From assembly GCA_017418585.1 (NCBI GenBank), contig JAFONG010000133.1:1-8702 (forward strand): a stretch of 8,702 nt of DNA. The letters run 5' to 3'. The translations under genes and the position numbers were made by a program. Under the pieces are notes generated by a model, which worked only from the letters and a program-made list of their open reading frames with translations, was not told the DNA's origin and did not search any database. Below are positions 1-5,849 of this stretch, one piece after another. Every line of letters starts with the position of its first letter. Within the stretch, counting starts at the first letter, position 1. This DNA is from Erysipelotrichaceae bacterium (lineage in GTDB: Bacteria > Bacillota_I > Bacilli_A > Erysipelotrichales > Erysipelotrichaceae).

Positions 1-204
1 CAGGTCAAGGCCGCCGTCAGGAAGACTCCTGTCTTCTGCAATACCGGCTGCAACAAAGACAATGTCGTAAGACAGATCTCCGTCGCCGACGGCGTTGTAT
101 GCGCCACGACCTTCAAGGTTGACGGCAAGTTCGAAAACCCTGTCGATGAAGCCAGAGTCAAGGAGTTCATGGATAAAGTCAAGGACTTCAGAAAAACGTT
201 ATAA
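1..204 (+). CDS. BtpA/SgcQ-family protein, C-terminal fragment cut by the window edge
   Basis: Sixty-seven codons are open from the first base to a TAA stop. They encode the end of a TIM-barrel protein of the BtpA/SgcQ family. Identification rests on close similarity to the complete homologue at 6329-7168: by hand alignment about 45 of 67 residues are identical. Shared blocks include NTGC, VADG, KVDGKFENPVDE and the terminal FRKTL. The start and most of the barrel lie upstream of the window, so completeness cannot be judged. A hairpin terminator follows immediately, so this is the last gene of a rightward transcription unit. By analogy with the operon on the other strand, it may belong to a second related sugar operon. 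BtpA-family biochemistry is poorly established; SgcQ sits in a Gat-type PTS operon of E. coli. Confidence 0.85.
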   Translation, partial: QVKAAVRKTPVFCNTGCNKDNVVRQISVADGVVCATTFKVDGKFENPVDEARVKEFMDKVKDFRKTL

Positions 205-230
205 AAGAGTGATGACTATCACTCTTTTTT
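203..230 (+). terminator. Intrinsic terminator after the left BtpA-like gene
   Basis: The arms AAGAGTGAT (205-213) and ATCACTCTT (218-226) form a perfect 9-bp stem around a 4-base loop. A run of T follows to 230. The stem begins at the stop codon, so it should end the upstream transcription unit and leave the downstream yjbQ gene dependent on its own promoter. Confidence 0.85.
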
Positions 231-257
231 ATTGAAGACTCACACATAGTGCAGGAG

Positions 258-310
258 TGGAAAAAACGGATAGAATAGAAATATAATAAATGTAAGCATT
301 AATAAAGGGG
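258..310 (+). promoter_or_regulatory. Promoter and ribosome binding site of the left yjbQ gene
   Basis: A perfect -10 box TATAAT lies at 282-287. A weak -35 TGGAAA (258-263) precedes it with an 18-bp spacer. The ribosome binding site AAAGGGG (304-310) is 8 bases before the ATG. The site lies just after a terminator, which supports an independent transcript for this gene. The -10 is convincing; the -35 is only a 4/6 match. Confidence 0.6.
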
Positions 311-318
311 AAATCTAT

Positions 319-843
319 ATGGCAGTCTATAAAGAAACTATTGAGGGCATTCAATCCAAGGGGGTAAGTCCGACTTATGTCGACATTACCGCAGAAGTAA
401 GAGAAATCATCAAGAAGTCCGGCATCAAGAACGGGATCTGCTCCGTCATCTCGCCTCACACAACCTGTTCCGTATTCTTTGAAGAATACGTACACGACAG
501 AATGCCGAACGGCAAGGAATTCATCTTCCAGGATCTGGACAACTGTCTGGAAAAGATCATACCGAACCAGACCGCCTGGGGCCAGTATTTCTATCCGGGT
601 CTTAAACATTTTGAAGACGTGGAATCATGGCCGGATATCAAGAAATATCTGCCAAGCGGAACAAGAGAAGAACTGTTCAATGCCGATGCGCATCTGAAGG
701 CTACCCTCATCGGCAATTCATCGACATTCGAAGTAGACAACGGCGAACTGGGCGTCGGAAAGACCGGTTATGTGTATTTTGTGGATTTCGACAGAACGCA
801 CGCCAGAACCAGAAAATGTAAAGTCGTCGTGATCGGTGAATAA
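319..843 (+). CDS. yjbQ: YjbQ/UPF0047-family protein (left copy)
   Basis: This 174-residue protein belongs to the YjbQ (UPF0047) family, small cytosolic proteins usually around 135-140 residues. The E. coli member is reported to have weak thiamine-phosphate synthase activity, but its physiological role is unclear. Family signatures are visible: SPHTTCSVFFEE at about 45-56 with His47, a central YPGLKH with His97, NADAHLKATLIG at about 121-132 with His125, an NGELGVG segment, and the C-terminal basic stretch leading to VVVIGE. The three histidines are the likely metal or active-site residues (inference from family conservation). The protein is longer than usual because of a central insertion between His97 and His125. 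The ATG at 319 has a good ribosome binding site. It stands alone between terminators, convergent with the operon that carries a second copy at 1211-1717. Confidence 0.88.
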   Translation: MAVYKETIEGIQSKGVSPTYVDITAEVREIIKKSGIKNGICSVISPHTTCSVFFEEYVHDRMPNGKEFIFQDLDNCLEKIIPNQTAWGQYFYPGLKHFEDVESWPDIKKYLPSGTREELFNADAHLKATLIGNSSTFEVDNGELGVGKTGYVYFVDFDRTHARTRKCKVVVIGE

Positions 844-854
844 GACTTCTTCAC

Positions 855-878
855 AAAGCCGGAGAGACCCGGTTTTCT
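855..878 (+). terminator. First terminator hairpin after left yjbQ
   Basis: AAAGCCGG (855-862) pairs with CCGGTTTT (869-876), with one G-T pair, around a 6-base loop. The 3' arm itself ends in TTTT. It lies 12 bases past the yjbQ stop and could end that transcript. A stronger hairpin follows at 895-925. The ACCCGG in its right half is repeated at 901-906, so the two hairpins could compete for CCGGGT at 914-919. Confidence 0.5.
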
Positions 879-939
879 GATCCAAGCATCATGAAAAAGG
901 ACCCGGTCTTTAGCCGGGTCCTTTTATTCTTGGATCAGA
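876..939. terminator. Bidirectional terminator inside a nested inverted repeat
   Basis: The inner arms AAAAGGACCCGG (895-906) and CCGGGTCCTTTT (914-925) form a perfect 12-bp stem around a 7-base loop, with A/T runs on both sides. It can therefore terminate both the rightward yjbQ transcript and the leftward operon ending at 941. Outside it, a second perfect 11-bp inverted repeat encloses the hairpin: TCTGATCCAAG at 876-886 and CTTGGATCAGA at 929-939. The inner hairpin is a textbook intrinsic terminator; the role of the outer repeat is unknown. Confidence 0.85.
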
Positions 940-940
940 G

Positions 941-1141
941 TTACCAGATCTTCTTGACTACGATTTTTCCCTGATCGTCGTTTTTCAGGGTGATGATCGT
1001 GTGAATATTATCGGAATCATAGATCGTCAATGATTTCGTCATATCGTTGTACTTGTATCTGGCAACGTCAAAATCTTCGTCAGCCTTCAGCATTTCTAAT
1101 AATTCATCCAGTGAATCAACCGTTGTACCTAATGGAATCAT
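941..1141 (-). CDS. Small acidic protein of unknown function (66 aa)
   Basis: I do not recognise this family. The 66-residue product starts MIPLGTTVDSLDELLEML and ends VVKKIW. It looks like a short helix followed by probable beta strands, with many Asp/Glu and Lys residues and no signal peptide or membrane segment, so it is probably a soluble cytosolic protein. It is supported as a real gene by a consensus AAGGAGG ribosome binding site (1146-1152), though spaced only 4 bases from the ATG, and by a near-consensus promoter just upstream. A strong bidirectional terminator lies just past its stop. It is the last gene of the leftward sugar operon, 69 bases after the second yjbQ, and could also be expressed alone. 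A regulatory or accessory role is possible but not shown. Confidence 0.7.
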   Translation of the reverse strand: MIPLGTTVDSLDELLEMLKADEDFDVARYKYNDMTKSLTIYDSDNIHTIITLKNDDQGKIVVKKIW

Positions 1142-1145
1142 ACTG

Positions 1146-1193
1146 CCTCCTTATATACAAGATTATTATAGTTCATACAGACCGACTTGTTAA
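1146..1193 (-). promoter_or_regulatory. Promoter and ribosome binding site of the 66-aa gene
   Basis: On the minus strand, -35 TTAACA (1188-1193), a 17-bp spacer and -10 TATAAT (1165-1170) give a near-consensus sigma-A-type promoter. A short leader with AAGGAGG (1146-1152) follows. It lies in the gap after yjbQ, so the last gene of the operon can be transcribed independently. No terminator separates the two genes, so readthrough from the operon is also expected. Confidence 0.75.
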
Positions 1194-1210
1194 TCGTGTG
1201 AAACAGCGGA

Positions 1211-1717
1211 CTATTCGCCGATGATGCACAGATGACATTTCCTCTTGCGAGGTCTGCAGTAGTCGAAGTCGACGAAATAGATATAGCCTACTTCGCCTCT
1301 CTGGATCTTTCCGTCGATGATCACGAAAGTCTGGCTGGCACCGATCAGAGTCGCCTTCAGATGCGACGGACCGTTGTACAGGGTTGTCGGATCATCGGTG
1401 AACTCCTTGAAGTTCGAAGCGAATTCACGGTGTTTAGGACCCGGATAGGTATAATCCGAGAAACGGGTCTGATCCGGAGCCAGTCTTCTTAAGATGTTGT
1501 TCAGATCGACCTGCAGAGCGTCATGACCTCTTTCATCGAAGTCATGAACCATTTCTTCAAAGAATACGGCACAGGTAGTATGTTGAGACTGTATCGCGAT
1601 GATACCGTTCTTTACTCCCGATTCGGCAATAAACTCTTCTACATCCTTTGAAATTTCAAAATAAGAAATCTTCCCTCCTTCCGTCTGGAAGTTCAGTGTC
1701 TTGGTTTTAACTGTCAT
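1211..1717 (-). CDS. yjbQ: YjbQ/UPF0047-family protein (operon copy)
   Basis: This 168-residue paralogue of the protein at 319-843 has the same signatures. QSQHTTCAVFFEE is at about 43-55 with His46, YPGPKH has His96, PSHLKATLIGAS carries His119, and the C-terminus is basic and ends CIIGE. Like its paralogue it is longer than the usual 135-140 residues, with extra sequence between His96 and His119. Family chemistry is not settled; thiamine-phosphate synthase-like activity is reported for E. coli YjbQ. Here the gene starts 2 bases after the aldolase stop, and its ribosome binding site GGGAG (1724-1728) lies inside the last aldolase codons, so translation is probably coupled. That placement suggests a role in the same carbohydrate pathway rather than in thiamine synthesis (inference). 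No thiamine gene is visible nearby. Confidence 0.88.
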   Translation of the reverse strand: MTVKTKTLNFQTEGGKISYFEISKDVEEFIAESGVKNGIIAIQSQHTTCAVFFEEMVHDFDERGHDALQVDLNNILRRLAPDQTRFSDYTYPGPKHREFASNFKEFTDDPTTLYNGPSHLKATLIGASQTFVIIDGKIQRGEVGYIYFVDFDYCRPRKRKCHLCIIGE

Positions 1718-1719
1718 TT

Positions 1720-2547
1720 TTATCTCCCAAATAGATTATAGTAGTGTTTCAGTACTTCTTTCATGCCGTTATGTGCTTCAACAGAAAGGTTCATTAATGA
1801 TTTCGCGTCGCTGGTCTTGTAGATTTCGTATCCTCTGGTAACGATATCCGTAAAGATGTTGATCTTGCTGATTCCCAGTTCTGCACATTTCTTCAGATTC
1901 TCGTCTCCGCTTGAACTGCCGCCGTGCAGTACCAGCGGAACATCGACTGCGTTTCTGATCTCTTGCAGACGTTCGAAGTTGATGACCGGCGTGCCTTTAT
2001 AGGCGCCGTGGGCCGTACCGATCGAAATCGCCACGGAATCCACTCCGGTCAGTTCAACGAATTTCCTGCATTCTTCAACCGTTGTATAGACGTTGTCGTT
2101 CTTTGACGCATCTACGAACTCGGAGCCCTGGCCGACATGACCGATCTCCGCTTCGACAGTAATACCAAGCGGTCTGCAGTATTCCACCACTTCCTTTGTC
2201 CTTCTGACGTTCTCCTCGAACGGCTCGCTGGAAGCGTCGATCATTACGGAAGTAAAGCCCAGATCCGCAGCCTTTTTGCATACCTCGACACATGAGCCGT
2301 GGTCGAGATGCAGCGCAACAGGAACGCCCGCCTTTTCGCCATAATATCTGCCCAGCATGGCGGCCTCTTCCATGTCAAGACCGTATCCCTGCAAAGAATC
2401 CGCAAAAGCAAGCAGTAGAGGCATATTCAGCTCTTCCGCCACTTCAATGTGACATTTCAGCGTATCCAGATTAAAGAAGTCCGGAGATGGCAAAGCATAC
2501 GGAGAATTGTGAAAATCCTCCAGCATTTTCTTTGTATTAACTAACAT
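1720..2547 (-). CDS. Class II (zinc) ketose-bisphosphate aldolase family protein
   Basis: The 275-residue product belongs to the class II fructose/tagatose-bisphosphate aldolase family (GatY/KbaY/Fba), zinc TIM-barrel enzymes that reversibly cleave a phosphorylated ketose into DHAP and an aldehyde. The main motifs fall at the positions known from KbaY: VALHLDHG with catalytic Asp82 and zinc ligand His83, VEAEIGHVG with Glu132/Glu134, IGTAHGAYKG with zinc ligand His180, and VLHGGSSSG with zinc ligand His208. The NIFTD segment matches the phosphate-binding region. The N-terminus is unusual: the common YAV-AFN stretch is replaced by YALPSPDFFNLDTL, which may signal a different substrate (inference). 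The ribosome binding site is AAAGGAGGG. A 123-base gap with two hairpins separates it from the EIIC gene, and yjbQ follows almost directly. The exact substrate cannot be read from sequence. Confidence 0.9.
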   Translation of the reverse strand: MLVNTKKMLEDFHNSPYALPSPDFFNLDTLKCHIEVAEELNMPLLLAFADSLQGYGLDMEEAAMLGRYYGEKAGVPVALHLDHGSCVEVCKKAADLGFTSVMIDASSEPFEENVRRTKEVVEYCRPLGITVEAEIGHVGQGSEFVDASKNDNVYTTVEECRKFVELTGVDSVAISIGTAHGAYKGTPVINFERLQEIRNAVDVPLVLHGGSSSGDENLKKCAELGISKINIFTDIVTRGYEIYKTSDAKSLMNLSVEAHNGMKEVLKHYYNLFGR

Positions 2548-2562
2548 GTTTCCCTCCTTTAA

Positions 2563-2596
2563 ATAAATTGAGCCAACACTAGCTGACTCAATTTAT
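2563..2596 (-). promoter_or_regulatory. Leader hairpin directly upstream of the aldolase ribosome binding site
   Basis: ATAAATTGAG (2563-2572) and CTCAATTTAT (2587-2596) are a perfect 10-bp inverted repeat around a 14-base loop. On the minus-strand mRNA it ends a few bases before AAAGGAGGG of the aldolase gene. It could be a translation-control or mRNA-stability structure, or a DNA operator for a dimeric regulator. No strong U-tract follows, so a full terminator is unlikely. Confidence 0.55.
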
Positions 2597-2597
2597 G

Positions 2598-2642
2598 TAT
2601 AGTTTAGATTTCAACTGGGATCGTTCCTAAAATCAAACTATA
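2598..2642 (-). promoter_or_regulatory. Long imperfect hairpin between EIIC and aldolase genes
   Basis: TATAGTTT plus GATTT (2598-2605, 2607-2611) pairs with AAATC plus AAACTATA (2630-2642), giving 13 pairs with a single bulged base. A small inner stem GGGA/TTCC (2617-2620, 2624-2627) is also possible. It sits one base from the next hairpin. No U-run follows on the minus strand, so an RNA processing or stability element between transporter and enzyme cistrons is more likely than a terminator. I see no convincing promoter in the 2548-2670 gap. Confidence 0.5.
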
Positions 2643-2670
2643 TTTGTTTCTTTTGTGTGTTCTTGGTTAG

Positions 2671-4026
2671 CTATTCAGCGTCAGTAACCTTTGGCTGCTT
2701 CGTAACCCAGCCACGGTGCCACAGAACCAGGGCAACGATCAGAGCTGCCATGATACCGAAGCCGATCCAACCCTGTCTTGCGATGAAGTGAACAAGGATG
2801 TCCATCCAGGTAGCACTCAGAGAAGAAACCAGAGCGCCTTCTTCAGCTAATCCCTGCGCAACAGCAACTGTCGTAGTTGCATCTGCGAAGTAAGTGCCGG
2901 CGTAGCATGCCAGAGCCTGAACGATGCAGGCACCGAACAGAGTTCTACCGAACTTGCCTCTTGAAGGGATCGTGGTCATTGCTGTGTAGTAAGCTGTAGA
3001 AGCCAGGTCACCTAATGGAAGAACAACGTTTCCAGGGAGGATCATAGCAATGATCAGTGTGAGCGGAATCAGAACCAGTGAAGTAGACAGAGCTGTCGGA
3101 TGTCCAAGACATACAGCGGAGTCCATACCGATGAAGAATTCCTGGCCGGAGAATTTCTTAGCCATTGTCTTCTTAGCGGCAGTTGACAGAGGCAGTAAGC
3201 CTTCCATCAGAACCTTAACCATTCTTGGCAGCAGGAACATCAGGGCAGCCATAGCCATACCAGTCTGCAGAGAAACAGCGATGCTGTTCTTTACGATCAG
3301 AGCCAGTACAGTACCAAGGATCAAACCGATCATCATTGGGTCAGTAATGAATCTGACAAACGGATTGGCAGCGATACCGCCGGTGTTCTTTTCTTCCTTC
3401 TTGTCTCCGCCCTTGAAGAACAGATCCAGGAACTTGTTGGCGAGCCAGCCGATTACCAGAGCAGGAGCAGCTGATCCGTGAGGGAGCGAAATGCCCGGAA
3501 GATCCATTTCTTCCTGAACCATCTTAGCGAATCTGTCGCCCATGACCAGTGTAGCAACGAAGTGCAGGCCGGCAGCCATGAAGGCGATTGCATAGTTCTT
3601 GGTCGTAGCATATACGACAGAACCGGTAAATGCACAGTGCCAGTAGTTCCAGATATCGATATCGACAGTCTTAGTGGCCTTGATGACCAGCATGACGATA
3701 TTGATCAGGAGGCAGAACGGAATAACGAATGTACCGACAGTCGTTGAGAATGCGACTGCAGCAACATACGACCAGCCCATGTCGACATAGCTCAGAGGAA
3801 GGTTGAACACTTCAACCAGAGCCTGTGCGACAGGAGTCATGTAAGTCCAAACCAGGTTCATAACCAGGTTGATACCGATCAGACCGATACCAACGGTCAT
3901 ACCGGACTTAAGAGCCTTAAAGAAATCCAAGCCTAGTACCAGACCTACGATCGTGATCATGACAGGGACCATAACGGTGGAGCCTAGATCACTGATAAAC
4001 CCAAAAATCCCTAATAAGATTTCCAT
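2671..4026 (-). CDS. gatC: PTS galactitol-family transporter EIIC (GatC type)
   Basis: This 451-residue, highly hydrophobic protein is the membrane channel subunit of a Gat-family PTS. Working with EIIB and EIIA, it moves a sugar or polyol across the cytoplasmic membrane and phosphorylates it. Many hydrophobic spans are visible, for example about 15-35, 43-60, 86-115, 147-162, 231-245, 313-330 and 421-436. Family motifs include DIWNYWH (about 124-130), DLPGISLPHG (175-184) and MDSAVCLGHPT (301-311). A charged loop, GGDKKEEK, at about 206-213 is probably cytoplasmic. The length agrees with GatC (about 450). The ATG has AAAGGGG upstream, and EIIB lies 21 bases before it, so the two are co-transcribed. 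The family includes galactitol, ribitol and other polyol or sugar carriers, and the substrate is not determined by these motifs. Confidence 0.93.
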   Translation of the reverse strand: MEILLGIFGFISDLGSTVMVPVMITIVGLVLGLDFFKALKSGMTVGIGLIGINLVMNLVWTYMTPVAQALVEVFNLPLSYVDMGWSYVAAVAFSTTVGTFVIPFCLLINIVMLVIKATKTVDIDIWNYWHCAFTGSVVYATTKNYAIAFMAAGLHFVATLVMGDRFAKMVQEEMDLPGISLPHGSAAPALVIGWLANKFLDLFFKGGDKKEEKNTGGIAANPFVRFITDPMMIGLILGTVLALIVKNSIAVSLQTGMAMAALMFLLPRMVKVLMEGLLPLSTAAKKTMAKKFSGQEFFIGMDSAVCLGHPTALSTSLVLIPLTLIIAMILPGNVVLPLGDLASTAYYTAMTTIPSRGKFGRTLFGACIVQALACYAGTYFADATTTVAVAQGLAEEGALVSSLSATWMDILVHFIARQGWIGFGIMAALIVALVLWHRGWVTKQPKVTDAE

Positions 4027-4047
4027 AAATTTCCCCTTTCAATTCAA

Positions 4048-4326
4048 TTACTTAGATAAAACTTCTAACAACTTCTCGTTTAATTCTTCTTCACCGATAC
4101 CAGTGATGTATGCCGTTCCGATAATCGTCGGAACACCATAATCAGTTGATAATTTAGTAGAGCTAATGATGACATCCGCACCTTCAACGTAGTTACCTAA
4201 TTCAAGGATGTTGCACTGTATCGTCGTATATTTGATACCTGTCGTATCCAAAAATGTACGGACACCGTCATCCATGATTGTAGAAGTCGCGATCCCAGAA
4301 CCACAAGCAATAACAACTCTCTTCAT
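4048..4326 (-). CDS. gatB: PTS EIIB subunit (GatB type)
   Basis: This 92-residue soluble phosphotransfer subunit takes phosphate from EIIA and passes it to the sugar bound to EIIC. The N-terminal loop VVIACGSGIATST carries the phosphorylated cysteine, Cys8, in the family CGSG context. The length matches stand-alone EIIB-Gat proteins (about 90-95). The start is fixed by AAAGGAGG at 4335-4342, a few bases before the ATG. It precedes EIIC by 21 bases and follows a TIM-like gene after a 54-base gap with a small hairpin. The matching EIIA is not adjacent; it lies two genes upstream at 5850-6317. Confidence 0.92.
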   Translation of the reverse strand: MKRVVIACGSGIATSTIMDDGVRTFLDTTGIKYTTIQCNILELGNYVEGADVIISSTKLSTDYGVPTIIGTAYITGIGEEELNEKLLEVLSK

Positions 4327-4354
4327 GTTTCTTCCTCCTTTCTACAAAATTTAA

Positions 4355-4373
4355 CTTTACTATAACAGTAAAG
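4355..4373 (-). promoter_or_regulatory. Small hairpin, with possible extended -10, before EIIB
   Basis: CTTTACT (4355-4361) and AGTAAAG (4367-4373) form a 7-bp stem with a 5-base loop between the upstream isomerase stop and the EIIB ribosome binding site. On the minus strand the same bases contain TGTTATAGT, resembling an extended -10 element, but no good -35 is found. Either an intercistronic RNA structure or a weak internal promoter is possible. Confidence 0.35.
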
Positions 4374-4380
4374 AAAAATC

Positions 4381-5073
4381 CTAGTTTCTATCTGAAGCGG
4401 CTCTCTTTACCGCTTCTGCCATTTCTCTGATCCTGAGTTTCGGATCTTCGGCCTTTAAGATACCGGAAGTAGCCCCCGTACCGTCGGCGCCATGAAAAAT
4501 GACATTATAGACATCATCCGCGGTCGTAATCCCGCTGGCAATATTGATGTGAACGTCAGGATTGATCTTTCTCAGTCTTCTGATCGTTTCATCAATATAA
4601 CTGTTGTCCGCTACAACACCTGTTCCGATCAGTTCTGTCGGTTCTGCAAGAACGCAGGAAGGACCAAGCACGCAGACGGCTTCCGCTTCAACGACAGAAT
4701 CGGCACACGCAATCGTATAAAGACCCAGTTCTTTACATCTCTTGATACATGCGTACAGTTCGTTAAGTGTCAACGGGTTTTCGGCATGATTCAAGAAGAC
4801 GGCCTCTGCACCGGCATCTACCAAAGATTCAGGAAGAACATGTCCCATACCTCTTCCCGGTCTTAAGGACTGCATATGCTGGGCAGTCAGAATAATATTT
4901 TTCGTATTCTGCTTAATCAGTCTCAGATCAGCAAAATTAGTGGTAAAGAAAATATCAATATCAAAATCTTCGCTTGCCTGATCTGCCGCCAAAGCAAGTT
5001 CCAGACTTTTCTGTCCATACAGATAAGCCTTTGGGTTAACAACCAAATATGGAGTTCTTATCTTTCTTGTCAT
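4381..5073 (-). CDS. Triosephosphate isomerase-family protein, archaeal-type (copy 1)
   Basis: The 230-residue product belongs to the triosephosphate isomerase family, short archaeal-like branch (about 220-230 residues, against about 250 in bacterial TpiA). The family interconverts phosphorylated aldoses and ketoses. Expected catalytic residues are in place: Asn13 and Lys15 in NPKAY, His96 and Glu98 in LNHAEN, Glu144 in AEPTELIGTG, and a C-terminal phosphate loop with ASGITT and GADGTGATSG. All core residues are intact, so true isomerase activity is likely. The operon context suggests either DHAP/glyceraldehyde-3-phosphate or a four- to five-carbon sugar phosphate, as in tetritol pathways (inference). 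Unlike its neighbours it has no visible Shine-Dalgarno sequence. A promoter-like element lies only 10 bases from the ATG. It follows a diverged paralogue by 43 bases. Confidence 0.88.
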   Translation of the reverse strand: MTRKIRTPYLVVNPKAYLYGQKSLELALAADQASEDFDIDIFFTTNFADLRLIKQNTKNIILTAQHMQSLRPGRGMGHVLPESLVDAGAEAVFLNHAENPLTLNELYACIKRCKELGLYTIACADSVVEAEAVCVLGPSCVLAEPTELIGTGVVADNSYIDETIRRLRKINPDVHINIASGITTADDVYNVIFHGADGTGATSGILKAEDPKLRIREMAEAVKRAASDRN

Positions 5074-5083
5074 ACTTATAATA

Positions 5084-5113
5084 ATTATAAAATAGAATTA
5101 TTTACAATTTCAA
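5084..5113 (-). promoter_or_regulatory. Internal promoter candidate giving a near-leaderless TIM transcript
   Basis: On the minus strand, -35 TTGAAA (5108-5113), an 18-bp spacer and -10 TATAAT (5084-5089) are close to consensus. Only 10 bases separate the -10 from the ATG at 5073, so a transcript would start at or within a few bases of the start codon. The gap holds no Shine-Dalgarno sequence. AT-rich sequence could produce such a match by chance. Confidence 0.5.
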
Positions 5114-5116
5114 CAT

Positions 5117-5839
5117 TCAGTCATCCAGCGTATAAAGCTCTTTTACGCCAAAATCCTCTCTGGCTTTCAGGATGCCATTCTGAACATATTCGTCAATCGT
5201 TGCAATAGGGTCTTCGCTCTTGAAGATACCGGAAGCTCCGCCTCCGCCAAAAGCACCCAGCTTGATGTTGCGGTAGCAGTCGGCACCTGTCCTGATACCG
5301 GCTCCCTGTGCAATCAGAACATCCTTGTCAATGGCTCTGATGGCGGCAATCGTTTCGGCAATGTACTCTTCCGATGCGATCTGATCCGTACCGATCTTGT
5401 CGTTCTGTTCAACGACGATGCAGGTAGGATGCAGATGCGCTACCATTGCGGCTTCTGTCGCGTTGTCTACGCAGATATTCGTTTTCAGTCCGGCTTCCTT
5501 CGCCCTTCTGGTAATATTGACCAGCTGATGCAGCGTGATAGGTCTAGAACCGGCGTGGTTGATTACAACGCCATCCGCTCCGGCTTCCTTCAGCATTCCC
5601 GCAGTAATACCGCCCATCATGTTTCCGGCATCGATATCGTCGCAATACTGGGCAAAAATAACCAGATGCGGACACAGTTCCTTGACCTTCCTGATATCGC
5701 AGTAGTTTACCTGAATCTCTACCGTCAGCCCGGTCTCGACCGCAACCTTTTCACAGTGCTGCGCGATCTTAAACAGATCTTCTCCCCACATGTAGCTCTT
5801 AGCGTTAACGCTAAGCGTCGGTGACAATACTTTTCTCAT
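5117..5839 (-). CDS. Diverged triosephosphate isomerase-family protein (copy 2)
   Basis: This 240-residue TIM-barrel homologue aligns almost position for position with copy 1. It keeps Asn12 and Lys14 (NAKSY), His95 (INHAGS) and the catalytic Glu144. Two conserved surroundings have changed. The glutamate two residues after the histidine is glycine (HAG instead of HAE/HSE). The catalytic loop reads EQNDKIGTD instead of EPTELIGTG, losing the proline after Glu144. The phosphate loop has become GAFGGGGASG. These changes suggest a sugar-phosphate isomerase with a different substrate from triose phosphate, comparable to TIM-like isomerases in erythritol-type pathways (inference). The C-terminus is extended by about ten residues. 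Its ribosome binding site AAGGAGT overlaps the EIIA stop codon, so the two are probably translationally coupled. Confidence 0.85.
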   Translation of the reverse strand: MRKVLSPTLSVNAKSYMWGEDLFKIAQHCEKVAVETGLTVEIQVNYCDIRKVKELCPHLVIFAQYCDDIDAGNMMGGITAGMLKEAGADGVVINHAGSRPITLHQLVNITRRAKEAGLKTNICVDNATEAAMVAHLHPTCIVVEQNDKIGTDQIASEEYIAETIAAIRAIDKDVLIAQGAGIRTGADCYRNIKLGAFGGGGASGIFKSEDPIATIDEYVQNGILKAREDFGVKELYTLDD

Positions 5840-5849
5840 TTTTTACTCC

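Noticed and set aside
291..304. Possible CcpA cre site (TGTAAGCATTAATA) upstream of left yjbQ
   Set aside because: It matches much of the cre consensus but lacks the central CG and the late C, which matter most, so it is not listed as a regulatory site.
229..609. Minus-strand open frame across the left yjbQ gene
   Set aside because: It lies antisense to a clear family gene, has no recognisable domain and crosses the terminator; it is a shadow frame.
2563..2596. Reading the leader hairpin as an intrinsic terminator of the operon
   Set aside because: The stem is AT-rich, the loop long, and the following minus-strand sequence is a ribosome binding site rather than a U-run.
3050..3481. Plus-strand open frame of 143 codons inside the EIIC gene
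   Set aside because: It is antisense to a well-supported membrane protein, with no ribosome binding site or family match; a shadow of hydrophobic codons.
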